A stretch of DNA of 32,733 nt from Bacillota bacterium (GTDB lineage: Bacteria > Bacillota > Dethiobacteria > DTU022): the NCBI GenBank assembly GCA_012799185.1, contig JAAZLS010000052.1, positions 1 to 32,733 of the forward strand, written 5' to 3'. How positions within the stretch are numbered: the stretch's first letter is position 1; each line of letters begins with the position of its first letter. Of this stretch, positions 16,636-25,198 are shown in pieces. The notes below the pieces were generated by a model. It was not told where the DNA came from. It saw only the letters and a program-made list of their open reading frames with translations, and searched no databases. The translations under genes were made by a program, and so were the position numbers.

Positions 16636-17488
16636 CGTTTTTCGCCTCCACTGTCTGCATCAATATCGAAATTTCGATCCGGCCGCCCCAGCAGGCGGTT
16701 TTAATAAGCAGGGCCCGGTCCCGGTTGTTGCGGAATTTAAAGTCCAGGTAGCTGGAGACGGTGGCATCTCTCCCCGGGGGAACATATCCCACCGGCAGGC
16801 TGTGGGGGTAGCGCTCCACCACCTCCAACCCAGCCTCCAGGACCGCATTATAAAGGGTAGAGGAGACCTGGCAGATCCCTCCCCCCAGGCCCGGAACCAC
16901 CGAGCCGCCGACGATAATGGGGGCCAGCTCGTAACCTTTTTCGATGGTTCGCCGCCCCACGGCCCTATTAAAAGAAAAGAGTTCCCCGGGGAATAACTGG
17001 TAGTTATTTATAGAGGCGGCGGCTAGCTCGATATTGATATTTCGCCCCCCTCCGCCCCCGTAGATCGTATAATAAGAACCGAGCTGGACGGTAAACTGTT
17101 CGAAGAGCACGGCGGTAATCTCAGGATCGAGCTGCACCAGGTCAAAGAGCAACCTGCTCCCCGCCGGAGCGCCCATCACCCGTGCAACGGTGGATTCCAC
17201 ATCCAGCTGGACCCCATAGCTCTCCGGTACCAGCTGATCGGTCCAAGGATCCAGGTAGGCGTTGCGCGGCCTCCTGAATAGTTCGGCGGCGAGCCGGTTT
17301 AAATGCCTCTCCACCTCCGACCGGGAGAGGCCGGCCACGCCGTGCCCCTCCAGGATAACCCCCGGGGCGACCCTTCCCGGCAGCCAACCGGGCTCCCCGT
17401 ACCGGTAGAGGAGGCAGGCCAGGGCTATTAATATTAGCAGCAGCCCGAACCGGGGGCCCACCCTTACCTGCTGTACCCGGTTAACCAT
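16610..17488 (-). CDS. VanW family protein with N-terminal peptidoglycan-binding-like domain
   Basis: INIELAAASINNYQLFPGELFSFNRAVGRRTIEKGYELAPIIVGGSVVPGLGGGICQVSSTLYNAVLEAGLEVVERYPHS is the VanW signature; start overlaps upstream stop (TAATG). Confidence 0.88.
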   Translation of the reverse strand: MVNRVQQVRVGPRFGLLLILIALACLLYRYGEPGWLPGRVAPGVILEGHGVAGLSRSEVERHLNRLAAELFRRPRNAYLDPWTDQLVPESYGVQLDVESTVARVMGAPAGSRLLFDLVQLDPEITAVLFEQFTVQLGSYYTIYGGGGGRNINIELAAASINNYQLFPGELFSFNRAVGRRTIEKGYELAPIIVGGSVVPGLGGGICQVSSTLYNAVLEAGLEVVERYPHSLPVGYVPPGRDATVSSYLDFKFRNNRDRALLIKTACWGGRIEISILMQTVEAKNDDQNQGSS

Positions 17489-18492
17489 TAATAGGTAATG
17501 GGCCCCGGGCCCAGGAGCTCACTCATGGCTACCACCTGGAGCCCCTGTTCGGCTATTAACGGAAGGACCCGGGCCAGGAACTCCACCGTATCGCCGGTGG
17601 GGTGCATTAATATGATCGCACCCGGATGAAGCCCCGCCATGATCCGCTCTTGCATCGCCTCTACCCCCGGGCTACTCCAATCGATCGTATCCAGCGACCA
17701 TAGGAGCAGGCGCATATCATGGCGCGATACTACCTCCAATGTTAAAGGATTATATTCCCCTTTGTGGGGTGTGAAATAACGGGGGTACCTCCCGCAAATC
17801 TCAAATATAATTTCGTTGGTTTGCCGGAGGGAGCTCTCCATCTCCTCCGCCGTTAAATCGGGGAACACCTCCAGGTCAGAGTAGCCATGGCTGGCCAGTT
17901 CATGGCCGCCCGCATCAATTTTCCGGGCCAGATCCCGATGCTCCTCCACCCAGCGACCGGTGAGGAAAAAGGTCCCCTGCGCCCCCTCCGCCTCCAACAG
18001 GGCCAACATGGGTTGCAGGGAGTCATCCCGGTTCCAGGCCACATTAATCATCAGCCCCACCGCCGGCTTGCGGGAATTGCCCTTATAGATTAATAACGAG
18101 GGGTAGTCCTCCGATCGGCGGGCCGGCACCGTTTGCCGGTATACCGGTTCGACGGTGCTATCCCGGGGGGCGGCCAGGATCGCCTCCACTGTCAGCTGCC
18201 GGTCTACCTCGATCCCGTTTAACTCGGGGACCAGAGCGCCGGTCTCCGGCTCTACAATTGCATTTACCGGTTCTCTCCCCTCCTCCCGGGCCACCTCCGC
18301 CACCACCAGGGCAACCTCCTCCGCTAAAAGGCCACCCAAATTTTCTCCCCTGAAATGAACCCCGGCTTTTACCCCGTTAAAATAACGGTAAGCCGGATCG
18401 AAACGATAATAGATTAAAGCCGCTGCCAGCACCAGCAACAGCAACCCGATTACCAGCCTAGTTATGCGCCATCGCCGGCCGGTAACCCCCAT
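17488..18492 (-). CDS. YlxY-like NodB-fold (polysaccharide deacetylase-like) sporulation protein, divergent active site
   Basis: VGLMINVAWNRDDSLQPMLALLEAEGAQGTFFLTGRWVEEH, GGHELASHGYSD, GAIILMHPTG; located between pnp and ymxH as ylxY is in Bacillus. Confidence 0.8.
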   Translation of the reverse strand: MGVTGRRWRITRLVIGLLLLVLAAALIYYRFDPAYRYFNGVKAGVHFRGENLGGLLAEEVALVVAEVAREEGREPVNAIVEPETGALVPELNGIEVDRQLTVEAILAAPRDSTVEPVYRQTVPARRSEDYPSLLIYKGNSRKPAVGLMINVAWNRDDSLQPMLALLEAEGAQGTFFLTGRWVEEHRDLARKIDAGGHELASHGYSDLEVFPDLTAEEMESSLRQTNEIIFEICGRYPRYFTPHKGEYNPLTLEVVSRHDMRLLLWSLDTIDWSSPGVEAMQERIMAGLHPGAIILMHPTGDTVEFLARVLPLIAEQGLQVVAMSELLGPGPITY

Positions 18493-18548
18493 GCCCTCAC
18501 CCCCGATTGCTTTAAATTAAATAGGCCGCCCCGGGCCCCTTCCTCCTT

Positions 18549-19235
18549 CTAATATAAGAGCTGGGAGACGGTTACCGGCTCATAGCCTCGCTCCCGCAGG
18601 CTGGAAATAATCCCCGGCAGGGCCCGGGCCAGCGGCGGCGACCCGGCCCGAAAAGAGATGATCGAGCCCCCCCGGACCCTTTCCAATAGCTGCCGGGTAA
18701 AGTAAGGGCAATCGCCATCGCTTAACCAATCATAGGAGGCCACATCCCAGAGCACCAGGGATAGCCCCTCCTCCCGGGCCGCCTGCTGCACCAGGCCGCT
18801 ATAGGCCCCCAGGGGGGGACTGAAAAGACGGGGCCGGTACTCCAGCAGCTCCCGGGCCAGCCGGTTAAAACCGCTAATCTCCCGGCTTAAATGTTCCTCA
18901 TCCAGGTAGGGCAGGGGTATATTGGAGAGGGAGCAGTTTCCCAGTTCATGTCCCCCCAGTACTATTTCCCGGGCCTCCCCCGGATTAAGCTTTATCCAGT
19001 TACCCGATAGGAAAAAGGTGGCCTGGACCCCTTCCTGCTCCAGGATCCTTAAAATCTCCGTTACCCCCCGGCTGCTATAGCCGGTCTTAAAGGTTAGCGC
19101 CACCCGGGGGGGGCGCCCCCCGGCAAAATAGAGCGGCCGGTCGTCCGTAACGGCATAGCCGGCGGTCAATAGCGGCCCTATCAGGAGCAGTAAGAGGAGC
19201 ACCGGTCGCCGGAACAATTTTTTTATGAACCCCAT
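18549..19235 (-). CDS. NodB-fold protein lacking metal-ligand motifs (predicted pseudo-deacetylase)
   Basis: VALTFKTGYSSRGVTEILRILEQEGVQATFFLSGNWI, GGHELGNCSLSN, RPRLFSPPLGAYS, GGSIISFRAGSP. Confidence 0.8.
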   Translation of the reverse strand: MGFIKKLFRRPVLLLLLLIGPLLTAGYAVTDDRPLYFAGGRPPRVALTFKTGYSSRGVTEILRILEQEGVQATFFLSGNWIKLNPGEAREIVLGGHELGNCSLSNIPLPYLDEEHLSREISGFNRLARELLEYRPRLFSPPLGAYSGLVQQAAREEGLSLVLWDVASYDWLSDGDCPYFTRQLLERVRGGSIISFRAGSPPLARALPGIISSLRERGYEPVTVSQLLY

Positions 19236-19311
19236 CGCAGGTATTCAACATCCTTAACCCTGTTTATACCATATTTATGCCGGCCCCGCCCGGTTATTCT
19301 AGGGAAAGGGC

Positions 19312-19339
19312 ATAAAAAAAACCCTAGTTGCCTAGGGTT
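19312..19339 (-). terminator. Rho-independent terminator downstream of pnp
   Basis: Minus strand AACCCTAG-GCAA-CTAGGGTT followed by TTTTTT. Confidence 0.9.
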
Positions 19340-19350
19340 CCCGCCTGCTG

Positions 19351-21483
19351 TTATCTTCGTTTACGATAAGGTGACCGCCGGCGCCGCTCACCCTCTTTAG
19401 AGTCGGCCGGTTTTTCCAGGGCCTCTTTACGGGAAAGGTTAATCCGGCCCCGCTCATCGATATCGAGCACCTTTACCGTGACCATATCACCCAGGTTAAC
19501 TACATCCTCGGTTTTGCCTACCCGGCAATGGTCCAGGTGGGAGATATGTACCAGCCCCTCCTTCCCGGGAAGGACCTCCACGAAGGCCCCGTATCGCTCG
19601 ACCCGGGTCACCTTCCCCAGGTAGGTCTTACCTGGCTCCACATCGGCCACCAGCGACTCGATAATTTCCTGGGCCTTCTGACCTGCCTCCAGATCGATCG
19701 CTGCGATATAGATTCTTCCATCATCTTCTATATCGATCTCGACCCCGGTTTCAGCGATGATTTTATTGATCATTTTGCCGCCGGGCCCGATGACATCCCT
19801 GATTTTGTCGACATCGATCTGCATGGTAATCATCCGGGGGGCATGGGGCGATAGCTCCGGGCGCGGAGCGGCTAGGGTATCGTTCATGATGCCCAGGATA
19901 TGACGGTAGCCCTCACAAGCCTGCTGCAGGGCCGTCTCCAGTATTACGAAGGGGATCCCCTTTACCTTGATATCCAGCTGCAGGGAGTTTATCCCCTCCA
20001 TGGTCCCGGCCACCTTGAAATCCATATCACCTAAAAAGTCTTCCATCCCCTGGATATCGGAGAGGATCACAACCTCTTCCCCCTCCTTGATCAGCCCCAT
20101 GGCGATCCCCGCCACCGGCTTGACTGTGGGTACCCCCGCATCCATCAGGGCCAAGGAGCCGGCACAGACGCTGGCCATGGAGGAAGAGCCGTTAGACTCC
20201 AGGACCTCCGAGACGAGGCGGATCGCATAGGGGAACTCCTCCTCCGAGGGGATAACCTTGACCAGAGAACGCTCCGCCAGGGCCCCGTGGCCGATCTCCC
20301 GCCGGCCGGGTCCCCTAATGAACCCCGCCTCCCCCACGCTAAAGGGCGGAAAGTTGTAGTGATGCATAAAACGCTTCGACTCTTCGGCCGTCAGGCCATC
20401 TAAGGTCTGCGTATCCCGCAGCGTCCCCAGGGTGCAAACATCTAGAACCTGGGTCTGGCCCCGGGTAAATAGGGCTGAGCCGTGAGTACGGGGTAAAATA
20501 GAAACCTGGCAGCTAACCTCCCGGATCTCTTCCGGCCGCCGCCCATCGGGACGGAGCCTATCCTTAATAATCATGGAGCGCATCGTCTCTTTTAAAACCT
20601 GTTCATAGATATATTTCAGATCCCTTTCGTTCTCCGGGTACTGCTGCAGGTACTCTTCTACTAGCTCCTGCTTGATCTGCCTTAGCTTTTCTTCCCGCTG
20701 AAGTTTATCCGGATTACCCATCGCCTGCCGGATTCTCTCCCGGGCTACCGCCGCAACCGTTTCGGCAATCTCCTCCTCCGGCTCAAAGGGCACGATCTCG
20801 ATCTTGGGTACCCCTTCCGCCTCCACCATCTTCTCCTGCATCTCAACGATACGGATAATCTCCCGGTGCCCGGCCTCCATGCACTCGATAAGCTCCTCGG
20901 GACCCACCTCACAGGCCTCCGCCTCGACCATCATCACCGCCTCCCTGGTCCCGGCCAACACCAAGTGCAACCGGCTTTCCTGGCACTGTTCCAGGGTGGG
21001 ATTGATCACCGGTTCTCCATCGATTAAACCGACCACCACCGCTCCCAGCGGACCGGCGAAGGGTATCTTCGAAATCGATAGGGCTGCCGAGGCCCCGATG
21101 ATCGATAATATTTCCGGCGGGCAATCATGATCCACCGATAACACCATCGATACCACGTGCACCGGGTTACGTAGCTCCTGGGGAAATAGGGGGCGCAGGG
21201 GGCGATCGGTGAGGCGGGCACTTATAGTCGCCTTCTCAGTAGGGCGCCCCTCCCGCCTAATAAAACCCCCGGGAATCTTTCCTACTGCATACTGCCGCTC
21301 TTCGTAATCTACGGTCAACGGAAAGAAATCGATCCCTTCCCGGGGCTCATCGGCCATGGTAGCCGCTACTAAAACTACCGTATCTCCATATGTAACCTGG
21401 ACCGCTCCACTGGCCTGTTTTGCTAACTTTCCTGTCTCCAACGTCAAAATTCTTCCTTGAAGCGGTAATTCATACCTACCCAA
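19351..21483 (-). CDS. pnp: Polyribonucleotide nucleotidyltransferase
   Basis: Two RNase PH domains, KH ([25 protein letters not shown]) and S1 domains. Track ORF to 21513; likely TTG start near 21483 behind AAGGAGG. Confidence 0.97.
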   Translation of the reverse strand: MGRYELPLQGRILTLETGKLAKQASGAVQVTYGDTVVLVAATMADEPREGIDFFPLTVDYEERQYAVGKIPGGFIRREGRPTEKATISARLTDRPLRPLFPQELRNPVHVVSMVLSVDHDCPPEILSIIGASAALSISKIPFAGPLGAVVVGLIDGEPVINPTLEQCQESRLHLVLAGTREAVMMVEAEACEVGPEELIECMEAGHREIIRIVEMQEKMVEAEGVPKIEIVPFEPEEEIAETVAAVARERIRQAMGNPDKLQREEKLRQIKQELVEEYLQQYPENERDLKYIYEQVLKETMRSMIIKDRLRPDGRRPEEIREVSCQVSILPRTHGSALFTRGQTQVLDVCTLGTLRDTQTLDGLTAEESKRFMHHYNFPPFSVGEAGFIRGPGRREIGHGALAERSLVKVIPSEEEFPYAIRLVSEVLESNGSSSMASVCAGSLALMDAGVPTVKPVAGIAMGLIKEGEEVVILSDIQGMEDFLGDMDFKVAGTMEGINSLQLDIKVKGIPFVILETALQQACEGYRHILGIMNDTLAAPRPELSPHAPRMITMQIDVDKIRDVIGPGGKMINKIIAETGVEIDIEDDGRIYIAAIDLEAGQKAQEIIESLVADVEPGKTYLGKVTRVERYGAFVEVLPGKEGLVHISHLDHCRVGKTEDVVNLGDMVTVKVLDIDERGRINLSRKEALEKPADSKEGERRRRSPYRKRR

Positions 21484-21522
21484 ATAAGTTAAAGCCTCCT
21501 TCCAAATGATCAAATTAATAGT

Positions 21523-21543
21523 AAAAAAGGGGCTTGCAGCCCC
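21523..21543 (-). terminator. Rho-independent terminator between rpsO and pnp
   Basis: Minus strand GGGGCT-GCA-AGCCCC followed by TTTTTT. Confidence 0.85.
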
Positions 21544-21546
21544 GGT

Positions 21547-21813
21547 CTATTTTCTCAAGCCAAGTTTTTCAATAATTCGTTGATACCGTTCCGGAGAATA
21601 CTTGAGAAGGTAATTCAGCAGGCCCCGCCTTCTCCCGACCATCCTCAGTAAGCCTCGTTGGGAATGATAGTCCTTCTTGTGAGTCTTTAAATGTTCGGTC
21701 AGCTGGTTAATGCGCCCCGTAAGCAGGGCGATCTGTACCTCCGGCGAACCGGTATCGGTCCGGTGTAACCGGTGGCGGGAGATAAGTTCTTGTTTTTCAT
21801 CTGGGTTAAGCAT
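21547..21813 (-). CDS. rpsO: 30S ribosomal protein S15
   Basis: [50 protein letters not shown]. Confidence 0.98.
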   Translation of the reverse strand: MLNPDEKQELISRHRLHRTDTGSPEVQIALLTGRINQLTEHLKTHKKDYHSQRGLLRMVGRRRGLLNYLLKYSPERYQRIIEKLGLRK

Positions 21814-21852
21814 CTTAATTTAAACCTCCGTTAACTGATAATCGCCGCTCTG

Positions 21853-21871
21853 CCCAGTAACCGGTACCGGG
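21853..21871 (-). ncRNA. Candidate S15-binding hairpin in the rpsO 5' leader
   Basis: RNA CCCGGUA-CCGGU-UACUGGG: 7-bp helix with adjacent G.U and G-C pairs, within about 60 nt of the rpsO start. Confidence 0.4.
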
Positions 21872-21894
21872 TAGACGGTTCATTTGCCTAAAAA

Positions 21895-21923
21895 ATTCTA
21901 CCACAGAATAAATCAATTGTAAA
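21895..21923 (-). promoter_or_regulatory. Predicted sigma-A promoter of rpsO
   Basis: Minus strand TTTACA (21918-21923)-N17-TAGAAT (21895-21900). Confidence 0.7.
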
Positions 21924-21928
21924 TTAAT

Positions 21929-22918
21929 TTAAAGGTTTATCGGGCCGGCCGTCTCCAAAAAACTACCTCTGAAGGACCGGTAGCGGCCGGCGGCCAGCTC
22001 TCCCGCCCGTAATATATCCTGATCGATCTGGTTTTTTAACTTCTCCGGGGTAGCAAAGGAGATTATTTGGCGAAGTCGCTCCAAAAAATAGAGTTTAATA
22101 GTTCTATGATAGAGATCTCCGCAGAAATCTAAAATATAGGTCTCCACGGTTACTGTCTCCCGGTTAAAGGTGGGGGTCCCCCCGACGTGGGTCACCCCAA
22201 AAACCGGCTCCCCGGCGACCCCCTCAACCGCCGTTAGGTAGACCCCCGGCCCGGGCCAGAGCAGATCACCGGTCACCTCCAGGTTGGCCGTTGGATAGAG
22301 CAGCCGCCCCCCCCGGCCGGCACCGGCTACGACCTTTCCGCTCCGGAAAAAATAGTAGTTTAATAGTTCGGCCGCCCGGGAGAGCTCCCCGGAGCTGATG
22401 AGCCTCCGGATGGCCGTGCTGCTAACCGGATCATCCTTATCCACCAGAAGGGGGCAGATCTCTACCTCGAAGCCATAGCTATCACCCAGGCGGAGCAGGG
22501 TTGAAGCCCCTCCCCCGGCGCCCCGGCCAAAGGTATAGTCCTCTCCGATGATCACCCCGCTAACCTTTAGCCCCTCTCCTAAAAACCGCTTGACAAATAG
22601 TTCCGGGGGGAGAGCGGCGACCTCCAGGTTAAACGGTTGCACCACCAGGTAATCCACCTCTAAAGCCGCTATAATTTCAGCCTTCTCCGGCAGACCGGTA
22701 AGCAGGGGGAAGGGGATACCCGGTTGTAGGCAGCTCCGGGGGTGGGGGTGAAAGAGGAGTACCGCCGCTACGCCCCCCCTCTGGCGGGATAAATCTACCG
22801 TGCGCTTAATAATTGATTGGTGGCCCCGATGGACCCCGTCAAAATTACCCAGGGCCAGGTATAGGGGCCGGCCTGGATCACGCCACTGTTCCAATCCTTG
22901 AATAGAGATCATCATCAT
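21929..22918 (-). CDS. ribF: Bifunctional riboflavin kinase/FAD synthetase
   Basis: LALGNFDGVHRGHQSII, GEDYTFGRGAGG, RLLYPTANL, GVTHVGGTPTF. Confidence 0.95.
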   Translation of the reverse strand: MMMISIQGLEQWRDPGRPLYLALGNFDGVHRGHQSIIKRTVDLSRQRGGVAAVLLFHPHPRSCLQPGIPFPLLTGLPEKAEIIAALEVDYLVVQPFNLEVAALPPELFVKRFLGEGLKVSGVIIGEDYTFGRGAGGGASTLLRLGDSYGFEVEICPLLVDKDDPVSSTAIRRLISSGELSRAAELLNYYFFRSGKVVAGAGRGGRLLYPTANLEVTGDLLWPGPGVYLTAVEGVAGEPVFGVTHVGGTPTFNRETVTVETYILDFCGDLYHRTIKLYFLERLRQIISFATPEKLKNQIDQDILRAGELAAGRYRSFRGSFLETAGPINL

Positions 22919-22934
22919 TTTCTCCTCGGGTAAG

Positions 22935-23828
22935 CTAGAAATTTATCTTTGGTTTAAGCCACAGTTTCCCGTCAACCTCGTCCAGGGCCGCCAGCGTTTT
23001 AAATCTCCCCCCGGGATCGTAAACCCGGCAAAGGGATCCCGGCCCCGGGGCCTGTTCCAGCAACAGGGGCTGTCCCTGTTGCAACCGCTCTATATCTACC
23101 GTCCCCCGGGTCAGCGCCGGCAGGTGCGAGAGCCCCCGATCCACCGGCAGAATTAGCTCCCCTGGCTCCGACAGGCCGGCCCGCTTCCGGATTTCATCCA
23201 TGGTTAACGCCTCTTTTAAGGTGAAAATCCCAACGGAGAGGCGTCGTAGAGCATTGATAAAGGCCCCGGTTCCCAGGCGCCGTCCGATCTCCTCCGCCAG
23301 GGTGCGGATATAGGTCCCCCGGGAACATTTTGTTTCAAATACCAGGTGGGGCCGCCCCGGGTAGCGCCACTCAACCAGCTCCAGGCGGTAAATCTGGATC
23401 TTCCGGGGTTTAAGCTTAACCTCCACCCCCCGGCGGGTCCAATAATACATGGGCTTGCCCTGGTACTTAATGGCAGAATAGGGCGGGGGAACCTGCTGCT
23501 GCTCTCCCGTTAACGAGAGAAACAGCTGCTCTACCGCCTCCTTCGCGATAACAGGAACCGGGAACCTCCCGGTTATCTTCCCCTGGGCATCGCCGGTCTC
23601 AGTGGTAGCCCCCAGCTCCAGCTCCGCCCGGTACTCTTTCGGTAGATCCATTAAATATTCAACAATGCGGGTCGCCTTGCCCAGGCAGATGGGCAGGACC
23701 CCGGTAGCCGCCGGATCCAGGGTCCCCGCATGGCCGACCTTTACCTTCGGAAAAAGAGCCCGGATCTCCTGCACTACCCGGTGAGAGGTCGGTCCGGAGG
23801 CCTTGTTAACTATTAATAGGCCGTTCAA
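22935..23828 (-). CDS. truB: tRNA pseudouridine(55) synthase
   Basis: GLLIVNKASGPTSHRVV, KVGHAGTLDPAATGVLPICLGKATR, CSRGTYIRTLAEEIG. Confidence 0.96.
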   Translation of the reverse strand: MNGLLIVNKASGPTSHRVVQEIRALFPKVKVGHAGTLDPAATGVLPICLGKATRIVEYLMDLPKEYRAELELGATTETGDAQGKITGRFPVPVIAKEAVEQLFLSLTGEQQQVPPPYSAIKYQGKPMYYWTRRGVEVKLKPRKIQIYRLELVEWRYPGRPHLVFETKCSRGTYIRTLAEEIGRRLGTGAFINALRRLSVGIFTLKEALTMDEIRKRAGLSEPGELILPVDRGLSHLPALTRGTVDIERLQQGQPLLLEQAPGPGSLCRVYDPGGRFKTLAALDEVDGKLWLKPKINF

Positions 23829-24811
23829 AACCCTTTTTCCTCCGGCCCGGTGGCCTCCCGGAGCAGGGCATGTGCCTCTTTAAGCACTGCCGCTTTAGCC
23901 GGGGGGTATGCGCCGGGGATCCGGCAACCGGCGGCCTTCGCGTGCCCTCCCCCGCCAAATTTCTCCGCCAGCCCGCTTATATCCAGCCGCCGGGAACGGA
24001 TTCCTACCTTTATCTCTTCCCTCTCCCCGGTATAAAAAAGCACCCCGATCTCAACCCCCTCGATATTTACGGAGTAGTTAACCAGGCCGCCCATATCCTC
24101 TTCCACCGCGCCGCAGCGCTCCAGCAGATCCCGGCTGACCGTTAAAATCGCAATCCGCCGCCGTGAATAAAGTTCCAGGGTAGGGAGGACCTCCTTCAAT
24201 AGGATAAAGGAGGGGAGGGTGCGCAGATCAAATAGACGCCGGGATATTAGGCCCGGCCGGCACCCCCGCTCAACCAGGTCGGCGGCGATACGGTGGGTGT
24301 TGGAGGTGGTATTGTCGTACTTGAAGGAACCGGTATCGGTAGCCAAGGCCACGTAGAGGGCGGTCGCCATAGAAGGGGTCGGCTCCAGGCCCATCTCTGC
24401 CAGTAATCTAAAGACAATCTCGCCGGCGGCACCGGCCGAACTATCGACCAGGTTTACCGTCCCAAAGTAGCGATTGCTAACATGATGGTCGATATTAATT
24501 AAAACCGGGGCCTTTTCAACCTGGGGGCCCAGTTCCCCCAACCGGCCCAGATCGCTACAATCCAGGACCACAACCGTCGAGCGGCCGTCAAAGGAGAGTT
24601 CACCGGCTATCTCTTCGCTCCCCTTTAAAAACCGGTACCGCCGGGGCACCTCCCCGGGGATAACCATCCGTACCTTTTTGCCCAGCCGCTTTAACGCCTC
24701 CCCCAGCGCTAAAAGTGAGCCGATACTGTCCCCATCGGGGAGCATATGGGATAACAGGTAGAAACTATTACCCCGGGTTAGTAGTTCCGCGATCTGCTTT
24801 AATTCAGGCAT
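23825..24811 (-). CDS. nrnA: DHH/DHHA1 phosphoesterase, NrnA-like oligoribonuclease
   Basis: SHMLPDGDSIGS, VVLDCSDLGR, NIDHHVSNRYFG, FGGGGHAKAAGCRI. Track ORF to 24826; MPELK is the likely start. Confidence 0.9.
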   Translation of the reverse strand: MPELKQIAELLTRGNSFYLLSHMLPDGDSIGSLLALGEALKRLGKKVRMVIPGEVPRRYRFLKGSEEIAGELSFDGRSTVVVLDCSDLGRLGELGPQVEKAPVLINIDHHVSNRYFGTVNLVDSSAGAAGEIVFRLLAEMGLEPTPSMATALYVALATDTGSFKYDNTTSNTHRIAADLVERGCRPGLISRRLFDLRTLPSFILLKEVLPTLELYSRRRIAILTVSRDLLERCGAVEEDMGGLVNYSVNIEGVEIGVLFYTGEREEIKVGIRSRRLDISGLAEKFGGGGHAKAAGCRIPGAYPPAKAAVLKEAHALLREATGPEEKGF

Positions 24812-25166
24812 TGCCCTCTTTCTCACTACGAATAGATTTTAGTATTTGTTCGATATGTTCCCCGTACTCCATCGAACGGTCCAGCTCAAAAGTTAGCTCG
24901 GGAGCATAGCGCAGGCGAATCCGCCGGCCAATCTCGGAGCGAAAAAAACCAACCGCCCGGGTTAGGACACGGCAGGTCTCCTCCTGCTCCTCCGGGGTGC
25001 CGTATATGCTGACATAGATCCGGGCATAACGCAAATCCCTGGTTACCTGGACCTCGGTAACACTTGTTAGCACCTTTACCCGGGGATCTTTCAACTCTTT
25101 ACCGATAATCTGGCTTACCTCTTTTTTAATCTGGTCCGCTACCCGGCGGGCTCTGGTCTCTGACAT
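24804..25166 (-). CDS. rbfA: 30S ribosome-binding factor A
   Basis: MSETRARRVADQIKKEVSQII...VTRDLRYARIYVSI...LRYAPELTFELDRSMEYGEHI. Track ORF to 25184. Confidence 0.95.
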   Translation of the reverse strand: MSETRARRVADQIKKEVSQIIGKELKDPRVKVLTSVTEVQVTRDLRYARIYVSIYGTPEEQEETCRVLTRAVGFFRSEIGRRIRLRYAPELTFELDRSMEYGEHIEQILKSIRSEKEGNA

Positions 25167-25198
25167 ATTATAACCTCCACGCAAACTGGCAGGGCCTG

